A stretch of 64,000 nt of DNA from Eremophila alpestris peregrina (GCA_009792885.1 WMCF01000009.1:1155054-1219053); one strand, 5' to 3'; counted from the first letter of the stretch, positions 1-14,892 are shown. The notes: generated from the sequence alone by a model not told the origin. A program made the numbers and translations.

Positions 1-3000
1 GGGAAAAGGTGGGAGGGCTGCTTTTAACCTGCCTACAGATCAGTTTAAAATGATCTCAAAACTACACCTTAAAACTACATATTTGGAATGAAAGATACCA
101 GTCACTTCAGTACGTATGTTAAACCCCTTTCCAGAAGATTACTCATATTCTCCTCCTATTACTACAAACATCCTGAGTGTTGTCATAGTAAGTCCTTTTA
201 CATGTTCACTGTGAATCCAGCAAGATTTCTAGTAATTTGGAAATGCTACTGTGTAGGTACTCACTTGATCTTAACACATCAACAAACTGTTTCTAAATGG
301 TTACAAGTTCATGAAGCATTTGGGTTTTTCCAGTTTTGTAGTAAGGACATATTGCACTGGGTGTAGAGGCAACCCCTCATTCCAAACCTGACAGTTTATC
401 CACCCCTTCGCTTGCTCCTCTTCTTGACCCCTACATTCAACTGGCCACACGTGCTTCAGCTCCTGAAAAAATACACTGCTGAAGTTTTCCCTTTCACATG
501 CTTCTCCAGCCAGTTCTCTCTTCCAACTAATTACTACAACACTGCTGCTAATCAAACTTGACTTGGTTTTCAAAAATTCACACGGCTTCTACCTAAACCC
601 ACCTCCAGACACATTTCTGTGGCATAGAAACAAATCAAACTTCATTATTTTTGTTTGCATATATTTCCTGCCTTCCCTCCGTGGCCCATCTGCCTGCTGA
701 GCAGCTTTCCCCTCTCCTTCCCAAAGCTTGATTTCAAGCCACTTTTTGGCTGGATTCAATTCACCACTGAAATTCCTTTTTGCTGCCTCACCCTTAAACA
801 CAAAGCACTGGCAGCAAAGGCAACAGAAGAGAGAAGATGTACACGTGCCTTTCTAACAGTACAATCAGCTCACTGTAACACCTTCTTAACTTCCCTCCTC
901 GTAGTTTTGACTTTTTGATACATTTCAACTTCCTTTTTCCTAAAGGATTTTAAAAAAATTATTTCTTATGTGAGTAACTGAGATTCTTTAATACTAAACT
1001 TGCTTTTTGGTGTAATAGTGACACATGCTTATTAAGGAATAATGGAGAATCTGTCAATATTCAACTGTTCATAATTGGAATTTTTAAAAAGTTTGTCTGG
1101 AGTAGCACATTGGCATATACATGTAACCAAATTCATCTCCTGCATGACATCACACAAGCTTTGGAGAAATTATATTATGCACGCTGATTTTTAACAACTC
1201 AAAAACCATACTGCTCTTCCTTTTTTTCTTCTGGCAGAAATCAAGTCTAACCAAGGCCTTTGAGAGTATCACAACACCAAATTCAAATTACTCTCTGTCC
1301 ATCTCCTTACCCACAATAATTTTTAAATCCTTTTGTATTTACTGGAAACCTAGCCTGCAAAAGAAACACATCAAAACATAATGCAATGACTACACCACCC
1401 ATCAATCTTACAGATGCTTCTGAGGATCTCAGGATGGAAGAAAATCAGCTATAATTTAATTTTACCCATGCCATGCCACATAAGTCATAGAGCTTTCCAG
1501 GAACTCCTAACATGAGTTACATCAGAAATAGATTCCTAGATCTTAAACATATGTTAGAAGCACTAAATTTAGGGAACTGATTTCCCACTCTGTGAAACCT
1601 GAGCTTCAATGCTCACTCCTTTATAGCCAAGTTTGCTTAAACATATACTTAAAATTTAAAAGCCAAAATATGTATGTGCATGTATTTTTTGACAAGAGTA
1701 AGGTCTCCTGGACAATTTTCTCCTCTTCCCCATTCAGTTTATTTTTTACCCCCACCACAAGAAAATATTTTATTCCAAGTCAGCCCAGCCCAGGGAACTG
1801 ACAGGAATGCAGAAAGAAAATCTTTTAAAGCAGCAGCCTCAGTTCACCAAGATTCACAGTCTGTACATCCACCTTATTTGCAAGTAACCATCTCCAGTAT
1901 CTGTGATGCACAGACCACCTCTTCTACCCCAGCAATATTTGTAGTATGGGCTCATGGCTAGTCCACCCACACCTTGTGTAGCTGTTATAGAGATACCACT
2001 GAGATGCTCACTTCTGGAGGATCTAGGTTGTTTTGGGGTTCTGTGGCTTTTTTTAAAAGGATTTTGTGTTTTAAGAAAAGAGGTCCAGAAACCAGGATTT
2101 GTTAGATTTAAGAAACAAATTCTTCAAAAGCATGGTGACCAGAAACAATTAATTCAGTACATAAAAAGCTGAAAATACTTGCTTTGTTTCTGCAAAAATG
2201 CTTTAGTCACAAAACAGAGTTGATAAGGAATTTTTGTCTATATCCAGCACATTGAACTAATGAAAACAACTTTAAATGCTGATTTTGTTCATTAATTGGA
2301 TTCCAATTTCCATCCAAATGTTGCCTGATGAAAATCAGAAGTTAAAATTAATCAAGCAAATAAGAAAAGCACCATTCATCTTTTTTAACAGAAAATGGGA
2401 AAAATACATTACCCAAAGCAAATGGCAAACTGCATACTTGTATAAATAGAAAGATATATTCACTGTAAGCAAAGGTAAAGACCACTCTGAGGCTTTCAGA
2501 AAGATAACTACACTACACATGTAAAATCTGATCAGTCAACTTAAATCAATTTCCTCCTTGCTCATTTAAATCAAGACTGAAAATGGTGATCTAACAGGGA
2601 GATGGAAATTAATCTACCCCACTGGATGACACTAAGCAACTGCTGCAGCACACTGTTAGCTCTGACTCTTTGCACTAACACTGCTCTTTCCAGGAGCAGC
2701 TTGGATACACCTACTTCCATACCTCCTGCAAGTCCCTGAGCCCCAGCCATCTGTCCCTAGCCTAGCAGTCCATTCCTACTATTTCTTTTCTTTTTTTAAT
2801 ATTTCTCTTTTAAATTCCCACCACCTCCACCCAAGACTAACTCATCTGTTGATAAATCCTGCAACCCCTGGCTGCTTCCCCCTTACACTGGGCTCACCTG
2901 GAGCCCCTGCACTGCAGATAGCATCAGGATTATGCCCTTCACTCCAGACAGACCCTGCAGCCCTGCAGGAGATTTTCCCTTCTGCTGCCAGCCCCACCAC

Positions 3001-6000
3001 ATTAACTCTTAGAACCTGGCTTAGCACAGCCATCATTTCCTGTTTTCCAGAGCCTCAGCAGGGGTGAGGTTCTCCCCCTCCTTGGGTTATTGCCACTTGT
3101 CCTTCAGCATGGGGGCTACTGCTCCACACCAGAGCTAGAAGCTGAGGACTCCCAGCCAAGAAAATTTGCAGATTCACTCTTCCTTCTGCAATTCTTGCTT
3201 GCAGGGTTAGAAAGATTTGTAGAGACCATCTGCCCTTAGGATAAGGTTATAATTTTTCTCTGCCAACTCCTGGTGCATCAGTCCTACAAACTGCAGAAAG
3301 CCACACAGGAGACGAGCTTTTCCCTTACCTGTTAGATTGTCAGAAGGAAAAGCATTGCTCCTCATCTTGCACTTGGGTTACAGCCATGGCACAGCCAGGC
3401 AAGAATGGAAACTCAGAAAAAGAAAGCTATGACCCTTCAGGTAGAGGGTGGTAGGTAAAAAAGCAAGTCCCAAACCACTACAGCTGGGGGAATGGACAGC
3501 CTTATTTGAAGAATGGCACTTGAAAAGCAAAACAAGGAACAACACAGAACAACAAACAATACACAGAAAAGCCAACAGAGGTTTGCCTCCTCAGTTCTTC
3601 CCCAAGACGACCCCTCCTCTCTTGATTTTGGCTGCTGCTAGATCACTCCACAGCTCCCTCAGTCAGCATGAGTGTGTGCTGTGATCCTGCCCGTGGCAGG
3701 GCTCATAAGGGGGCATGTTTGTTATTTATGTCCCTCAAGTTAATTTGAGCATTAATCTTGCAGTCTTTTTCTGCAAGCCTGCCAACAGCACAAAATTTTT
3801 TCCAGTCTTGTGCGTAAGTGTCTCCATAGACCCCTTGCTCCATCAAATGCATGTGGTTGGTAAATCCTTGGCAACATTTGGGATAAGACTGTAAATCTTT
3901 AAAAATATTGTACCCACTGAAGTAAATAGGCTTTTAAGGCAGACGTGAATGGGAGAAGAATCAGATATTTCCTGGTTTCTAAGCCTGTTATGTTTCGTGT
4001 TGCAAATTAATTACCTTAGCATGAGACATTTATTTTAAGTCACAAAGTCATGTTATCCATTTCAAGTCAGCGTCAGGTTTTTTTAGTTGTGAGGGAAATA
4101 ATTAAGAACTGTTTTAAGACTGCACAGAGCTACCATCTAGCCTACTGAGATATTGGTTTTGATTTTTTTACATAGTAAACAAATCCACCTTGTAAAAGTA
4201 AATGAATACAGACAGTGAGTGACTGCATTAAAAAGTTCTTTTTTTACCATTCTCCCCCCTTTCCAACAACCATGATTACCAAGACAAGACAGATTTGCAG
4301 ACAACTCATTTGGTCTTCAGAATACCCTGAGTTTGGCAGGAAGTGAGGTATCATATTATTCAAACCCTGTACCAGATCCAAAGCCAAAATTTAAACCACG
4401 TTTTTGCAATGTACTGTGAAGAATTACCCTGGCCCACAGCTATATTAAATGCTCTTACTTATTTATTTAATAATAAAAACTTCCAGCAAGGGGAAATGAA
4501 CATTAAGCCAAGTATCCTTGAAGACATTCTAGTTGGATTCAACGCATTGATAAGAAATAAGCTTAAGATGATGGTGAAAGAAATCCTAGTGTATTCATTT
4601 TGCAATACTAATGCTAAGAAGTTTAAGCCTTCATTGGAAACAAGGGACTCATTAATGAAAACAAAGTTATAGTAGATAGGTCTAACATGATCCACAGTTT
4701 CACAACATCCTTGCAGATACCTTGTGTCACCATCCTGTGCAGTCACTAAGCTGAAGTGGTGTTGCCAGTGTAAATCAATGAACTGCAGCCTGAACTCTCT
4801 GCACCCTCTAAGATTTTTAGGTTTACTTCAAACAAATTTAGATGCATGCTGAGAGTCTAAAGCTTTCTGCCATATTCACTGCCTGAAAAGCCAGGACCAC
4901 ACTCAGAAGAATTCTGCAGTCAAGGAGTAACAAAACAATTTAAAAGAAGGAATGAGTATTTTTAACTTTGATCTGCAGGCTAAAGCATTGCTCACATTAC
5001 CATGCATGAACTGTACAGCCACCATCCAGCCAGGGTTTTACCTTCCCATGAACCACAGGTTAACCCAAGATGCTTCTCATCAGTGTAACTGCAGCATTAT
5101 GTGAGAAACACTCGTGTTACTAGATGATCCAAGGGCATGACCCTTTCTGGGACACACAGCCCATGCCAAGGCCATGTAGCTCTACCTCTTTTCCCCACAA
5201 TCAGCCCCTGAAATTATCTGTGGGTGCCTCTGTCCATCTAGCTGACCTGGTTCTCTCCTCTTGCTTGAAAATCTAAGAATGACCCACCCTGTCTTTCGGA
5301 TATTGAAATGCAGTAGTTCCCACGTTTCCATTTTGGGGACTACTTCATTTCAACACCTGAAACTCAAGGAGAGCTGGTTCCTGCACAATGGCCAGTACCT
5401 TCAGTGAGATGCCACTAAAATCATTTCACTCATTCCACTTCTTGGCTCTCAAATTTAGTACTTGCCATCACGATTGTCTTCTTACTGGGAATATTCTTAG
5501 ACTACTAGAAGTCACTAAAAGGACCACATATATCAGAAGTTTTTCCAACATGAGAGCCTAGCTAGCAACAAGGGAGTAGAACTCACAGAAGCAGAGAAGG
5601 AACATTTTCTGGCAGGCTAGTTATAAGGCATTTCACAAGCAGGAACTGGTTTGACATATTTCTGAACATGGCATGAACTTTTTGTTTTTGCAAAATCTGA
5701 CTGGCCACAATGCCAAAAAAAGCAATCTGCCACCTTTTATTCAGAACAGACAGCCAAAATCAGAAATCAACATAAGGAACAGATTGTGAAACTATGCAAG
5801 CAGTAATTTTGCTGGTCATTCACAAGCAGCAAGCATAGGTATTCAATGTTGCAACACTGTATGACCATCAAAAAGTGTATGTATAGAAACACTTTCACTT
5901 CAAAGATCATTGCTGTGACACAACAGCCACCAGGGTACTCAAAACCCATAGAAGTTGCCCATGAAATCAGCGGCTTTGGAAGATGCAGGTACTCATCAGC

Positions 6001-9000
6001 TCTGGTTTATAAAGGCTCTGCTCTCAGATCCCATGACAGCTGCCAGAAAAACAGGTTGTGTAAACACAAAGATCACTTATTTTTCCATCATGTTTAACTA
6101 ACAAACAAACCAGAGATGGAGCCAGATACAACAGAATGAGGACTTGACCTACTTTTGTTTCTGGCCTGAAGGGGCTCAGTACACTCCAGTAACAAAATAT
6201 TTGGCACCTTAAGGAATTAAATTTCCCATTTAGTTTAACATTCAAAAGGTGAAGGAGCCTGGTACTTAGAGCTTTAGAGTCTGAGATGGTCAAGGGAACT
6301 CCAACTAAATCTTCCCATAAGAATCTAAAAGCAGGGAAGCAATGTAAATTCTAATTCTCTTGTTCCAAGAAACTACAAATATCTCTACAAATATTCAAAC
6401 CTGCAGTGAAGAAGAAACCATTTTTGTTTTAAAAAGCATGGATTACTAGTTAACAAGTGACGCTATTTGCATTATGACAGCCTTAGAACTGTAAAAGAAG
6501 CTATTAAGAATAACTGGAGGCTTCAACACCTCAAAAAACTACCACTGACTTGACAGAGCTTTGTACATTGTATGGTGCCAGTTGCATTTTTCCTTCCCTC
6601 ACTGAGGGGTTGGTCCATCTCCAGAGGCAGAATAGTTTGACTGCTGTGGACACGTGTCCCTGCCAACACAGCATGGCAGAAGCAGGAGACTTTCAACACA
6701 GTGGGAAGACCAACCATTTTTCTCCACAGGGCAAAACAATCCCACAGTGTTACACACCAGGAAGTAAAATTCTTAGTTGTCAAAAAAATGCATCATTAAT
6801 GAATGTAAGAAATTAAGCATCTGTAAAGGTGTGTTTCAAGGCACTGAGGTTACAATCTTCAAAAGAAGTCTAATTAGCTGGTAGATTTTTTTCAGACAAT
6901 GCTGTTGTCCTACAGTGCCCTCCTCAAGATTGTGCGTGCTGCACAAGTCTGGTTCTAATTTCACCGGTATAAAATCATTTTGTGAAAACACTGGCAAATC
7001 CTTCTTCACCCCCCAAAACCACATCCTCTTTTGGCTGCAGGACAGCTTCTCAAAAATCATCTACTGCTTAACAAGTTGGGCAAATTAGGGCAAAGCCACT
7101 TGCAACTACACAAATTACAGATGTACAGACAGTGCTACCTCTGGGCAGATCGGATGTAACAGTTGCACGAGCTAATCCTATCAAACCCAGACATCCAAAG
7201 GAGCCCAGCTTCACCAAGTAAGAGTCAAAGTACCTGGAAACATAGGACAGTTTTTCCTCTTCCTTGTCTTTCTCATTTATGCTCAGGGCATCAAATGAAG
7301 GCCCTCAATGAAGTATTTTTTCATTTTAAATTACTTTTCTTTCCTGCCAAAAGTACAATACAGTTATTTCATCTCTTACTTCTATGCAATATGGAAGATG
7401 TCCTCTTGACTATTATTATTTAGGAAAATGACTGGAGAATAAAGAAGGAATCTTTCTCTTGCCCACAACATCTTCTAAGGAGAAAGTTTTCCACTGGCAT
7501 GTTCCCCACCTGCAACAAAAAGCTTCAAGAGATGGCAAAAAAGAATAAAGGAAAGCAACCTATCAGCCTAACTGCACAAGACTCTTTTTTTTGTAATCAG
7601 AAAAATGTGGTTTGATTTCTTGGTTTTGCTTACTGTATGAAACTACCTTTGCTTTGCTTTTGTTTTCTGTTGGTTTGGGTTGGTTTTTTTAAATTTTCCT
7701 TTCTTTGCCCCTGCCTCTTCCTAGAAGCCTGTATGCATACCATATAACCTGAAAATTTACTGTGAGGCTAAAGAAAATGTTAGAAAGAGTGCTTTGTTTG
7801 AAGGCAGAGCTTCAAGAAGCCACAATGGGTGTCCAAAAAGGCCAGCAGAGAAAGCAGTCCCACTGTGAGCAGAGGAGCAGCTCTTCACCTTTAGCCAAGT
7901 GTCACAGGGCAGAAGTTCATGGATCTCCTCCATGAGCTTACAGATGAAGGAGAGCAGCTGGTGTGAACTCCTCTTATGGAGAAAAGCTGTCTACTTCTCA
8001 CCTCTCTTTATGTTTGAGTTTACCTGCCATGAGAGAATTAATTCTACTACCCTGTTTCAGGGCATTCAAGGGCAGGACGAGGTCTCCACAGCTTAGCCCT
8101 TCTTCCCCCATGCCTTTGGGATGCCAAATTTCAGACCCAGAGGTTGCAAAAGAAATGCAGTTGGATGTAAAATTAAACATGCAAAGTTCCAATTATAAAA
8201 GGAAGAGTGCAACCCACTTAACCCCAGTAGGTGGGCCAGGTGTATTAATTGCATGACTCTATACAGTTGGACTTTAGTATAAGGATTTCTTGTTTGTTTA
8301 GAGCTTTAAAACCTTCAGTGTTGCATGAGAACAAACTTCTATTCTTGAGAGACAAGTATGTGCATATTCTCCCCACAGTTCAGAAGACAGAAGCAACAAC
8401 TCCATCAAAACAGCTTTGAGCAGTACAGCACTACATCTGAAGCAGTTTGGCTGGGATACTTGTTAAAAATCTTTTTCTTTTTTCCTTTTTTTTTGTGGCA
8501 ACATATCTTCTGGAAAACATAAGCATGGGTGATATTCCCTTTTGCAGAACCTCACTCTCCTCCTCACAGAAATCCCAGAATTTTGTGCAGGTGCTCAGGT
8601 CATGACATCTGTTACAAGTGACAGTGGGCAGACTAACAAAGCTCTTTGCAGTCTTGGCAGAGCTGCAACACACACAAGCATTTAAGTGCACAGCTAAGGA
8701 GAAAGATTTAAGGATAAACAGAAAGTGGTGGTTTTTCCAGGCCCAAAAGCAGCTGGACAAGACATGTGGTACAAATAGGCACAGAAAGGCTACTGGTCCT
8801 TAATATGGTCACACAAGGGCAGAGATCACTCAACAAGAAAAGACCATTAGTCTGATCCTATCACCAGGATGATAAGAGCAAAATCATGCCCATTTGTCAG
8901 CAAAAAGAATTTTTAACTCTTAATACTTTTAACTGAGGCATTTAAGTCCTACATTTTCCTCAAACCATAAAACATTTGAATGATTCTCACATGTTCTGGT

Positions 9001-12000
9001 TTGTTTGTCTTTTAGGAGCCCAGAGAAAAACCAAACACATATTGGATTTTTGCAAGAAAAGAGAGGAAAATTCAAGAACCAAAACACAATATGCAATTCC
9101 ATTGCATCCCTTTTCAGTGATTTCATAAAATGAGTGCTTTGAACAGGAAAACAGAATTTGGACTCTGCAAATAAGTTATGCAATTGCAATATCAAGAATT
9201 GTTGCTAGCATTAGGAAAAAATACAAGAAGTGGAGGGTTAGCCTGCACTGGTTGTGTTGCTCAGACACTGTTAGCCACGTGCAATGGCCACATTGTCCAC
9301 ATGCCTGTTTGTATCTGTCACCAGACAAGTATCAAGGACAACTTGTGCCTTCCTGTGGGGGCTCCACTACCAGGACAAAGAGTAAAGCAGCACCTAGATT
9401 ATTAGTGAGACACAGTCTGCATCTCATTAGATTAAATTAGATGAGTCTTTGGTGTTGCATATCAGTGTGAACCATCACGGAGTAAGGTCTCTGAGTCACG
9501 TGGAAATCATTCTCCCGAATATGACCCAATCCAAGGAACTAAATGCAAATTAGCATTTGATAACATCACCATTTCCTAAGTTTGTGATACCAGAGCATAC
9601 CTGAAGCAGCTGGAGAATAACTGCTGTTGTTGAGACAGCTGAGTTATGCTCTTGTCAAATTTCTTAAAAGTTTGCATGAAGAGGGATAGGATGAAGCATC
9701 ACACACATGTTAACACAACTAAACCTACTTAACTACTAAGTCCCAAGCTCCTGAATACAGAATATTTTAGGAACACTTGGCTCCAGCTGTATATCCGAGC
9801 ATTCAGACCTGTTGCTGAGCTCTGGCACTATAACAAAACCCTAGATGTGACTTCTACTATGCAGGTTTTTCCTCTTTATACCCATGTAAAAAAAAAAAAG
9901 CAGCAGCAGGAATGTGACAGATAATTGTTTTAATAATTAAGAGGACACTTCAGTTTCCTTGGGAACAAGTCCTACACAAGGTCACAGCCACACCTTATCA
10001 CTAGAAAGTGGCACATAAGAAGTATCAGCTCTGTATGGAAACTCTGCTGCAAATGCCCAAACTCACCCACCTAATTCTTCTGACCCAAGGGAGAGCCCCG
10101 AGGCAAGTCCATCCCCACAACAAGGTGAAGAAAAGGCCCATACAGAGTTATTACAAGAGCTTCAAACCCACCCTCAGACACAGCACAGGAGTGTCCCAAG
10201 GCTCACAAGCACAGACTTCAGACACCTGGATGCCAAGAGGCCCCTTGTGATGGTGTGGCTGAAACTGCTGAGGAACACACCTTTGCTCAGTCAAATAGGA
10301 GCCAGCCCCGAGCAGGAGGCAAAATTTGCACTACACAAAAAAGCAGGACAGCAGCAGGATACACTTCTTTACACCCTGTTGCCAGCAGGGTTTTCAGAAA
10401 GGATTTCCAGTTATCTCAAAGGGATATCCTCAATGTCCATTAATCCCTGCTCTCAAGCATAAAAGGACATGCACTGAAAACAAGGTAAAGGGACTTGGGC
10501 TGCCCAAATAAGGAACTTGGTAACAAATAGCTCATAGGTAAATGGACATAAAGTCTCCCAGGGAGCTCTTCATTCCTTTTTCTTTGGAGACCTTCTTTCC
10601 TCAAAGGCTTTCTAGTTACACAGATTTCATCTTAGGTTTTAAATCCCTCATGAGCTCTCCTAGATCTCCTCCCATTATTATCTTTACAATTGCTTTTGCA
10701 ATTGTATCAATTTCTCCTTCAAAATATAGCCGGGTTTTTTTCTCTCTCTAGTTCTGCATGACCCAATAACCTATTTAATCAGTGTCTGAAAAACTGTTCT
10801 ACTAGAGGAAAAATATTAGAGGAGAATAAAACTCCAAAAGTTACAGAAAATTAATTCATACACAAGCAAGACTTAAAAGTCTTCAAAATGGAAACTAATG
10901 AATCCATTGAAGGAACAGATTCACACTTTTCCTTGTTTTCTCTCCTCAGAAGCAACAAGCACTCCAAGTAACTTGAGGGGCTGACTCACCTAGAGCCCAC
11001 AGAGCCACCTGCTCTTTTCCAGACACCAGGTGAGACAGTTTCCCTTGTTTACACATTTGCTTTAGAAACCCTTAGTATCTGCCTCAGGGGCTGTATTGGT
11101 ACCACCCCCAACCTCCACAACACCTATTGGAGTTCACCCTCTGAATCTGAGTTTATCCCTTCTTTCTGCATGTTAGCTTGTCACACATCTAGGCTGCATG
11201 GAATGAGAGCCATTTCAGAGGAGTGAGCACAAACAGAAGCAAGAGAGTTCAGACAGTGATCCTTCCAGCTGCACAGTTTCTACACTTTTACAAAGTGACA
11301 TTTGTTTCTTGATGCTTTTTTCCAGATGTTGCCATTATCCTATTTCCAGAAACCTGGAAACTGCCAGGGATCTTAGCAGGCCAAAAAAGGTGCATTTGGG
11401 GGGTAAAGGTGCATAGCAACAGAGGGACAGACAGGAGTAACCACCAAACTCAGCACTGTTTAGGTGTATATTTAAAGCAAAAGCAAAAAGGACCACAACA
11501 GGGGGGGAAAAGTGGGAAAGAAATGAAAATAAACCAAGTGATGAACAGAACTGTGGGCTTACAGTATGAATCTCAAGAATAGCAAAGTAGTCTGCAAATC
11601 TGGAGTAAAAAGAAAGGAAAAGCCACACTTTCAATTCCCAATAAAGTTATGTACTTTTAAAAACCACATCTAGTATGTCTTAAGAGAAGAAAAAAATTGA
11701 GGCAATTCATTACCAGAGATGGCACTTTTATATAATACAGTGAAGCAGAAACCTGTATGTTTTAGTTTAGTTTGCCAATCTAATTGAAGTGCAGAAGGAC
11801 TGTCAGGGAGAGAATTTGTTTGTCATAAATGGAGGCTCTGTTATTAACAGTCAAATAATTCATTATAAACATATTTCCTATCTCATTTTCTAGCTTTCAT
11901 TGAAGCACATTTTTCTGATAAAGCCACTATTATCCTTCATATAGTTCATAATGCATTCATAACACCAAAGTTGTTCATTCTCACAAACAATGCTACAAGA

Positions 12001-13082
12001 GGAGAATTTTTCCTGCTCCTTGCAGGGACTCTCTTGCCTTCTTCCTCTGGGAAAAATATTTAGACCACAACTATTTTTTAGTACAATGTAACTCAAGTTA
12101 TTTGATAAAGTTGAGTGTGTTGTGCTGCATTTTCACTTTTCTAGTTCATGAAGAGTAAACCTGAGTCTTAGCTCTCTAGATGTCACTGTTGGGCAAAGAA
12201 GGGGGTGAAGTCAAACACAGCAGAGTTTGTGAAGTCCTGTCATCTACTTCTTAAGAGACTTGTTAGAATTGCTTAGAAAATTCACCTTGCATTGAGTTGC
12301 TAACAACCACCAGCACCAGAAACAGGGAAGAGATGAAAAATCACCTTCTCCTTGTAATGAGGTTGTTGTTTCTTGAACGCAAAACACCATCTCAGTTCCA
12401 GACAGACTCTGGAGCTTTCTGGTACAACAAATGAATTTTTCCTCCATAGCAAAAATACCTCATTTATGTTAACTAGTCAGGACAGAATTTGAATAAGATG
12501 CTTCTAAACTTTTTCAGATATTTTTAGAGAGCCAAGTGGCAAGTAAAACAGCTTTCTGGAGGTTAATCCATGCAATTTACATCCTATATATTTAGCAGTA
12601 TTGTATTTCAACAGGGCATTTATAAAAATGCTTCATTCAAACATTTTAGCTATATATAGATCCCCACTTTGTGACAAGAAATAATTTTTGTATCCTTCCA
12701 TATCACAAGGAATAAAATTGCAGACTAACATTATTAATTGCCAATTCCAGTAATTTTGAAATGAGAGATTTCTTTCTGCAATAATTCATGTTCTATATAA
12801 AATAAAACGTAACACTTTTATAAGCAGCACTATTTTCCAGTTTTACTGAGCATTCTACTAGAAAAGCAATTAGTGCCTGCTCCCAACTGCAGCCACATGA
12901 AATATTTTTCAGTGTGCAAGCAGGAAGACAGACAACATTTAGAAAAGCGACTGAACACAGCTAGCAGAACACCCCTCTCAGATTTTCCAGGTAACTTGGC
13001 AAAAAATGCAGCATTCTTCTTAGTTTGGAAGCACAGCACTGCACAGATTAGTATCACCATCCAAAACCAGAGCTTCCCTTAC
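1..13082 (-). other. IGF2BP3: Intron 10 of IGF2BP3 (partial)
   Basis: This sequence follows the exon 10 donor (GTAAGG at 13082-13077 read on the minus strand) and runs off the low end, so the intron is at least 13 kb. I searched both strands by eye for the expected KH3 exon, using the codon pattern for H-Q-G-Q-K-G, and did not find it. The sequence is AT-rich and CpG-poor, with scattered homopolymer runs. Every ORF is under 110 codons, unrelated to known proteins as far as I can tell, and most likely random. About 20 bp near 3682-3702 resemble the 3' part of a CR1 element, too little to call. Confidence 0.75.
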
Positions 13083-13214
13083 CCCAAATGGTGGATATGA
13101 AGCAGCAGCAGCAGCAGAGGCAACACTCACTGCGGGAGGTGGTATTCCTGAAGAAGAAGGTGGGAACAGACCCAAGGCATTCAGATTTAATCCAGGAATT
13201 AAATGTGCTTGAAG
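13083..13214 (-). CDS. IGF2BP3: IGF2BP3 exon 10 (KH2-KH3 linker)
   Basis: The exon is 132 nt, exactly 44 codons in phase 0 at both ends. It encodes the proline/alanine-rich linker between KH2 and KH3, starting LQAHLIPGLNLNALGLF and ending SYPPFG. The acceptor reads CTGCCATTGCAG, with a branch-point-like CTTAAC about 20 nt upstream, and the donor is GGG/GTAAGG. Five consecutive GCT codons at 13101-13115 give a pure alanine run that human IGF2BP3 lacks. The human segment is of similar length but rich in Pro, Thr and Ser. The linker is probably disordered. It separates the KH1-2 and KH3-4 tandem RNA-binding units. The frame stays open past the donor for 63 nt of intron, a read-through with no protein similarity. 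Confidence 0.94.
13101..13115 (-). repeat. (GCT)5 trinucleotide run coding for poly-Ala
   Basis: On the plus strand this is five perfect AGC units. On the coding strand it is five GCT codons inside exon 10, preceded by an Ala-Ser pair (GCC TCT) and followed by TCA (Ser). A pure codon run of this kind can change length by slippage without breaking the frame. It lies in a linker, not in a folded RNA-binding domain. Confidence 0.9.
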
Positions 13215-14892
13215 CTGCAATGGCAGAAGAGTTAAGATTTAGAGTCCTGGTTATTAACATGAATAAAATCCTAGTTGGCATGTGCTATTAACCTTTTGGG
13301 GTGTTATTAAAAAAAATATTAATCTCCATTACCCAAAGGACTCTCCTTCAAACCTGTTTCCTAGACACAGGTACAGACCAATAGCATTAAAAACACACAG
13401 CAGGAAAAGCCGATGGGGATCACTTGCTACAACTTAATCAGCAAAACAGATTTCAGATTTTACAGCAAGATATTCAGATAATAGTACTATTTATACTTTC
13501 CAAGTGAATAAATTTATCAGAAAAATAATTGTTTTGTCCTTATAGAAAAGGACATCCCTGTAGAGAGAAAGATCATGCACAAAGCCCTGCTTCCCTCACT
13601 TGCAAAAGATGAAGTGAGATACCTCCAGCAATTGCTGGGAAAGCATCAGCTATAAAGTTGCATGTTCCCTGCTTGACCACACCTGAGAAAAGTGACATCA
13701 TGTGGTAGGAAGCCTTTTTTGTTTGATACAAAACTGGTCAGCACCCTTTTCCCCTTTTCAGATTATTATTCAAAAACATGAATATGCTATAGAAACATGT
13801 CAGCTAGAGAGACAGACACTCAGGCCTTTAAGATAAGTCAGTCAGAAGACACCAAAAAACCTCAAGACTTCACCACCTCAGAAATTACCTTAATAATCAC
13901 TGATATCTATACAGTAGCAGGGGTAGTTTTTGACTTTCCATACCTTTGTCAAATTCCTGCTTCTTATATGAAACAAAAATGCACCACTATTGAATGCTCT
14001 GTTCCTCATGTGTAGCTCGTGTACTGCACTTTGCTTTGTGTGGGGGAGGCAGGGGGGAAAAGTGGGAAGAATATTCTCTCCACTCCGTAGGACAATTTCT
14101 AGAAAGTCAGGACTACTGTAAACTGAAAAAATATTTCCATTCTAACTCTAGACCATAACATTTGGATACACATGCACATACACAGCTTCTCATAACTATC
14201 AAAAATCTCAGTCATTTCTCAATATGCATTAGTAACACTTTGGCAAACTAATGAGGTATGTTGTTTTCATTATACAATCACCAATCATCTTCAAATAGCT
14301 AAATGCCTTTATCATCTATATCAAGAAAAAAACTTTAATAAAACCTTTTTAAATTAAATAATTAAAAACAGGAGAGACCTTTCTTCCATACAGCATTATG
14401 CTATTTATGTGAAGAGACTGAATCACTACTTTAAAAAACATGCAAGCCAGAGCACATAAGCCACAACAGCACAAACACACCCTCCTTCAGCTTCTTACAA
14501 CAAGAAAAAGGTTCAGTGCTCTGTAATTTCCTCAATGTAAATAAAGATCTTAGTTCCTCCACTCAAAAATAACCAGAAAAAGCCTCAATTAAAGTAGTAC
14601 ACACAAATAAATAAAAAGAGGCTGCAACAAAAAATCCTGATGTGATATTAGGAAAAAAAATCATCATGAGAGCAATGAGACAGGGTGCAGGCTGCCCCGA
14701 GACACTATGGGCTTTCTGTGCATGGAAATGTTAAGGAGAAGACAAATCCTTACACAACTTCGTTTAATTTTGGAGTGGGACCTACACTGAGCAAACCCAC
14801 TGCTGGGCCAGGTGACCTCCAGGGGTCCCCCACACTCAAAATCCTTCTGCGGTTTTAGCCCCAGAAAGAGCCCACACCTTACAAAAACTCAC
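13215..14892 (-). other. IGF2BP3: Intron 9 of IGF2BP3 (1678 nt)
   Basis: Bounded by a GTGAGT donor after exon 9 and an AG acceptor before exon 10. The interior is AT-rich. It includes a short self-complementary AT stretch near 14348-14370 and a G-rich patch at 14041-14068 with three G-runs of three or more on the plus strand. I see no gene or mobile element in it. Confidence 0.85.

Noticed and set aside
3682..3707. GATCCTGCCCGTGGCAGGGC-like segment resembling the 3' region of avian CR1 LINEs.
   Set aside because: Only about 20 bp resemble it, and the rest of the CR1 tail, including its terminal octamer repeats, is missing. Too little to annotate.
4343..4672. 109-codon plus-strand ORF in intron 10.
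   Set aside because: Ordinary AT-rich composition with an overlapping antisense ORF at 4459-4746. No recognisable motif.
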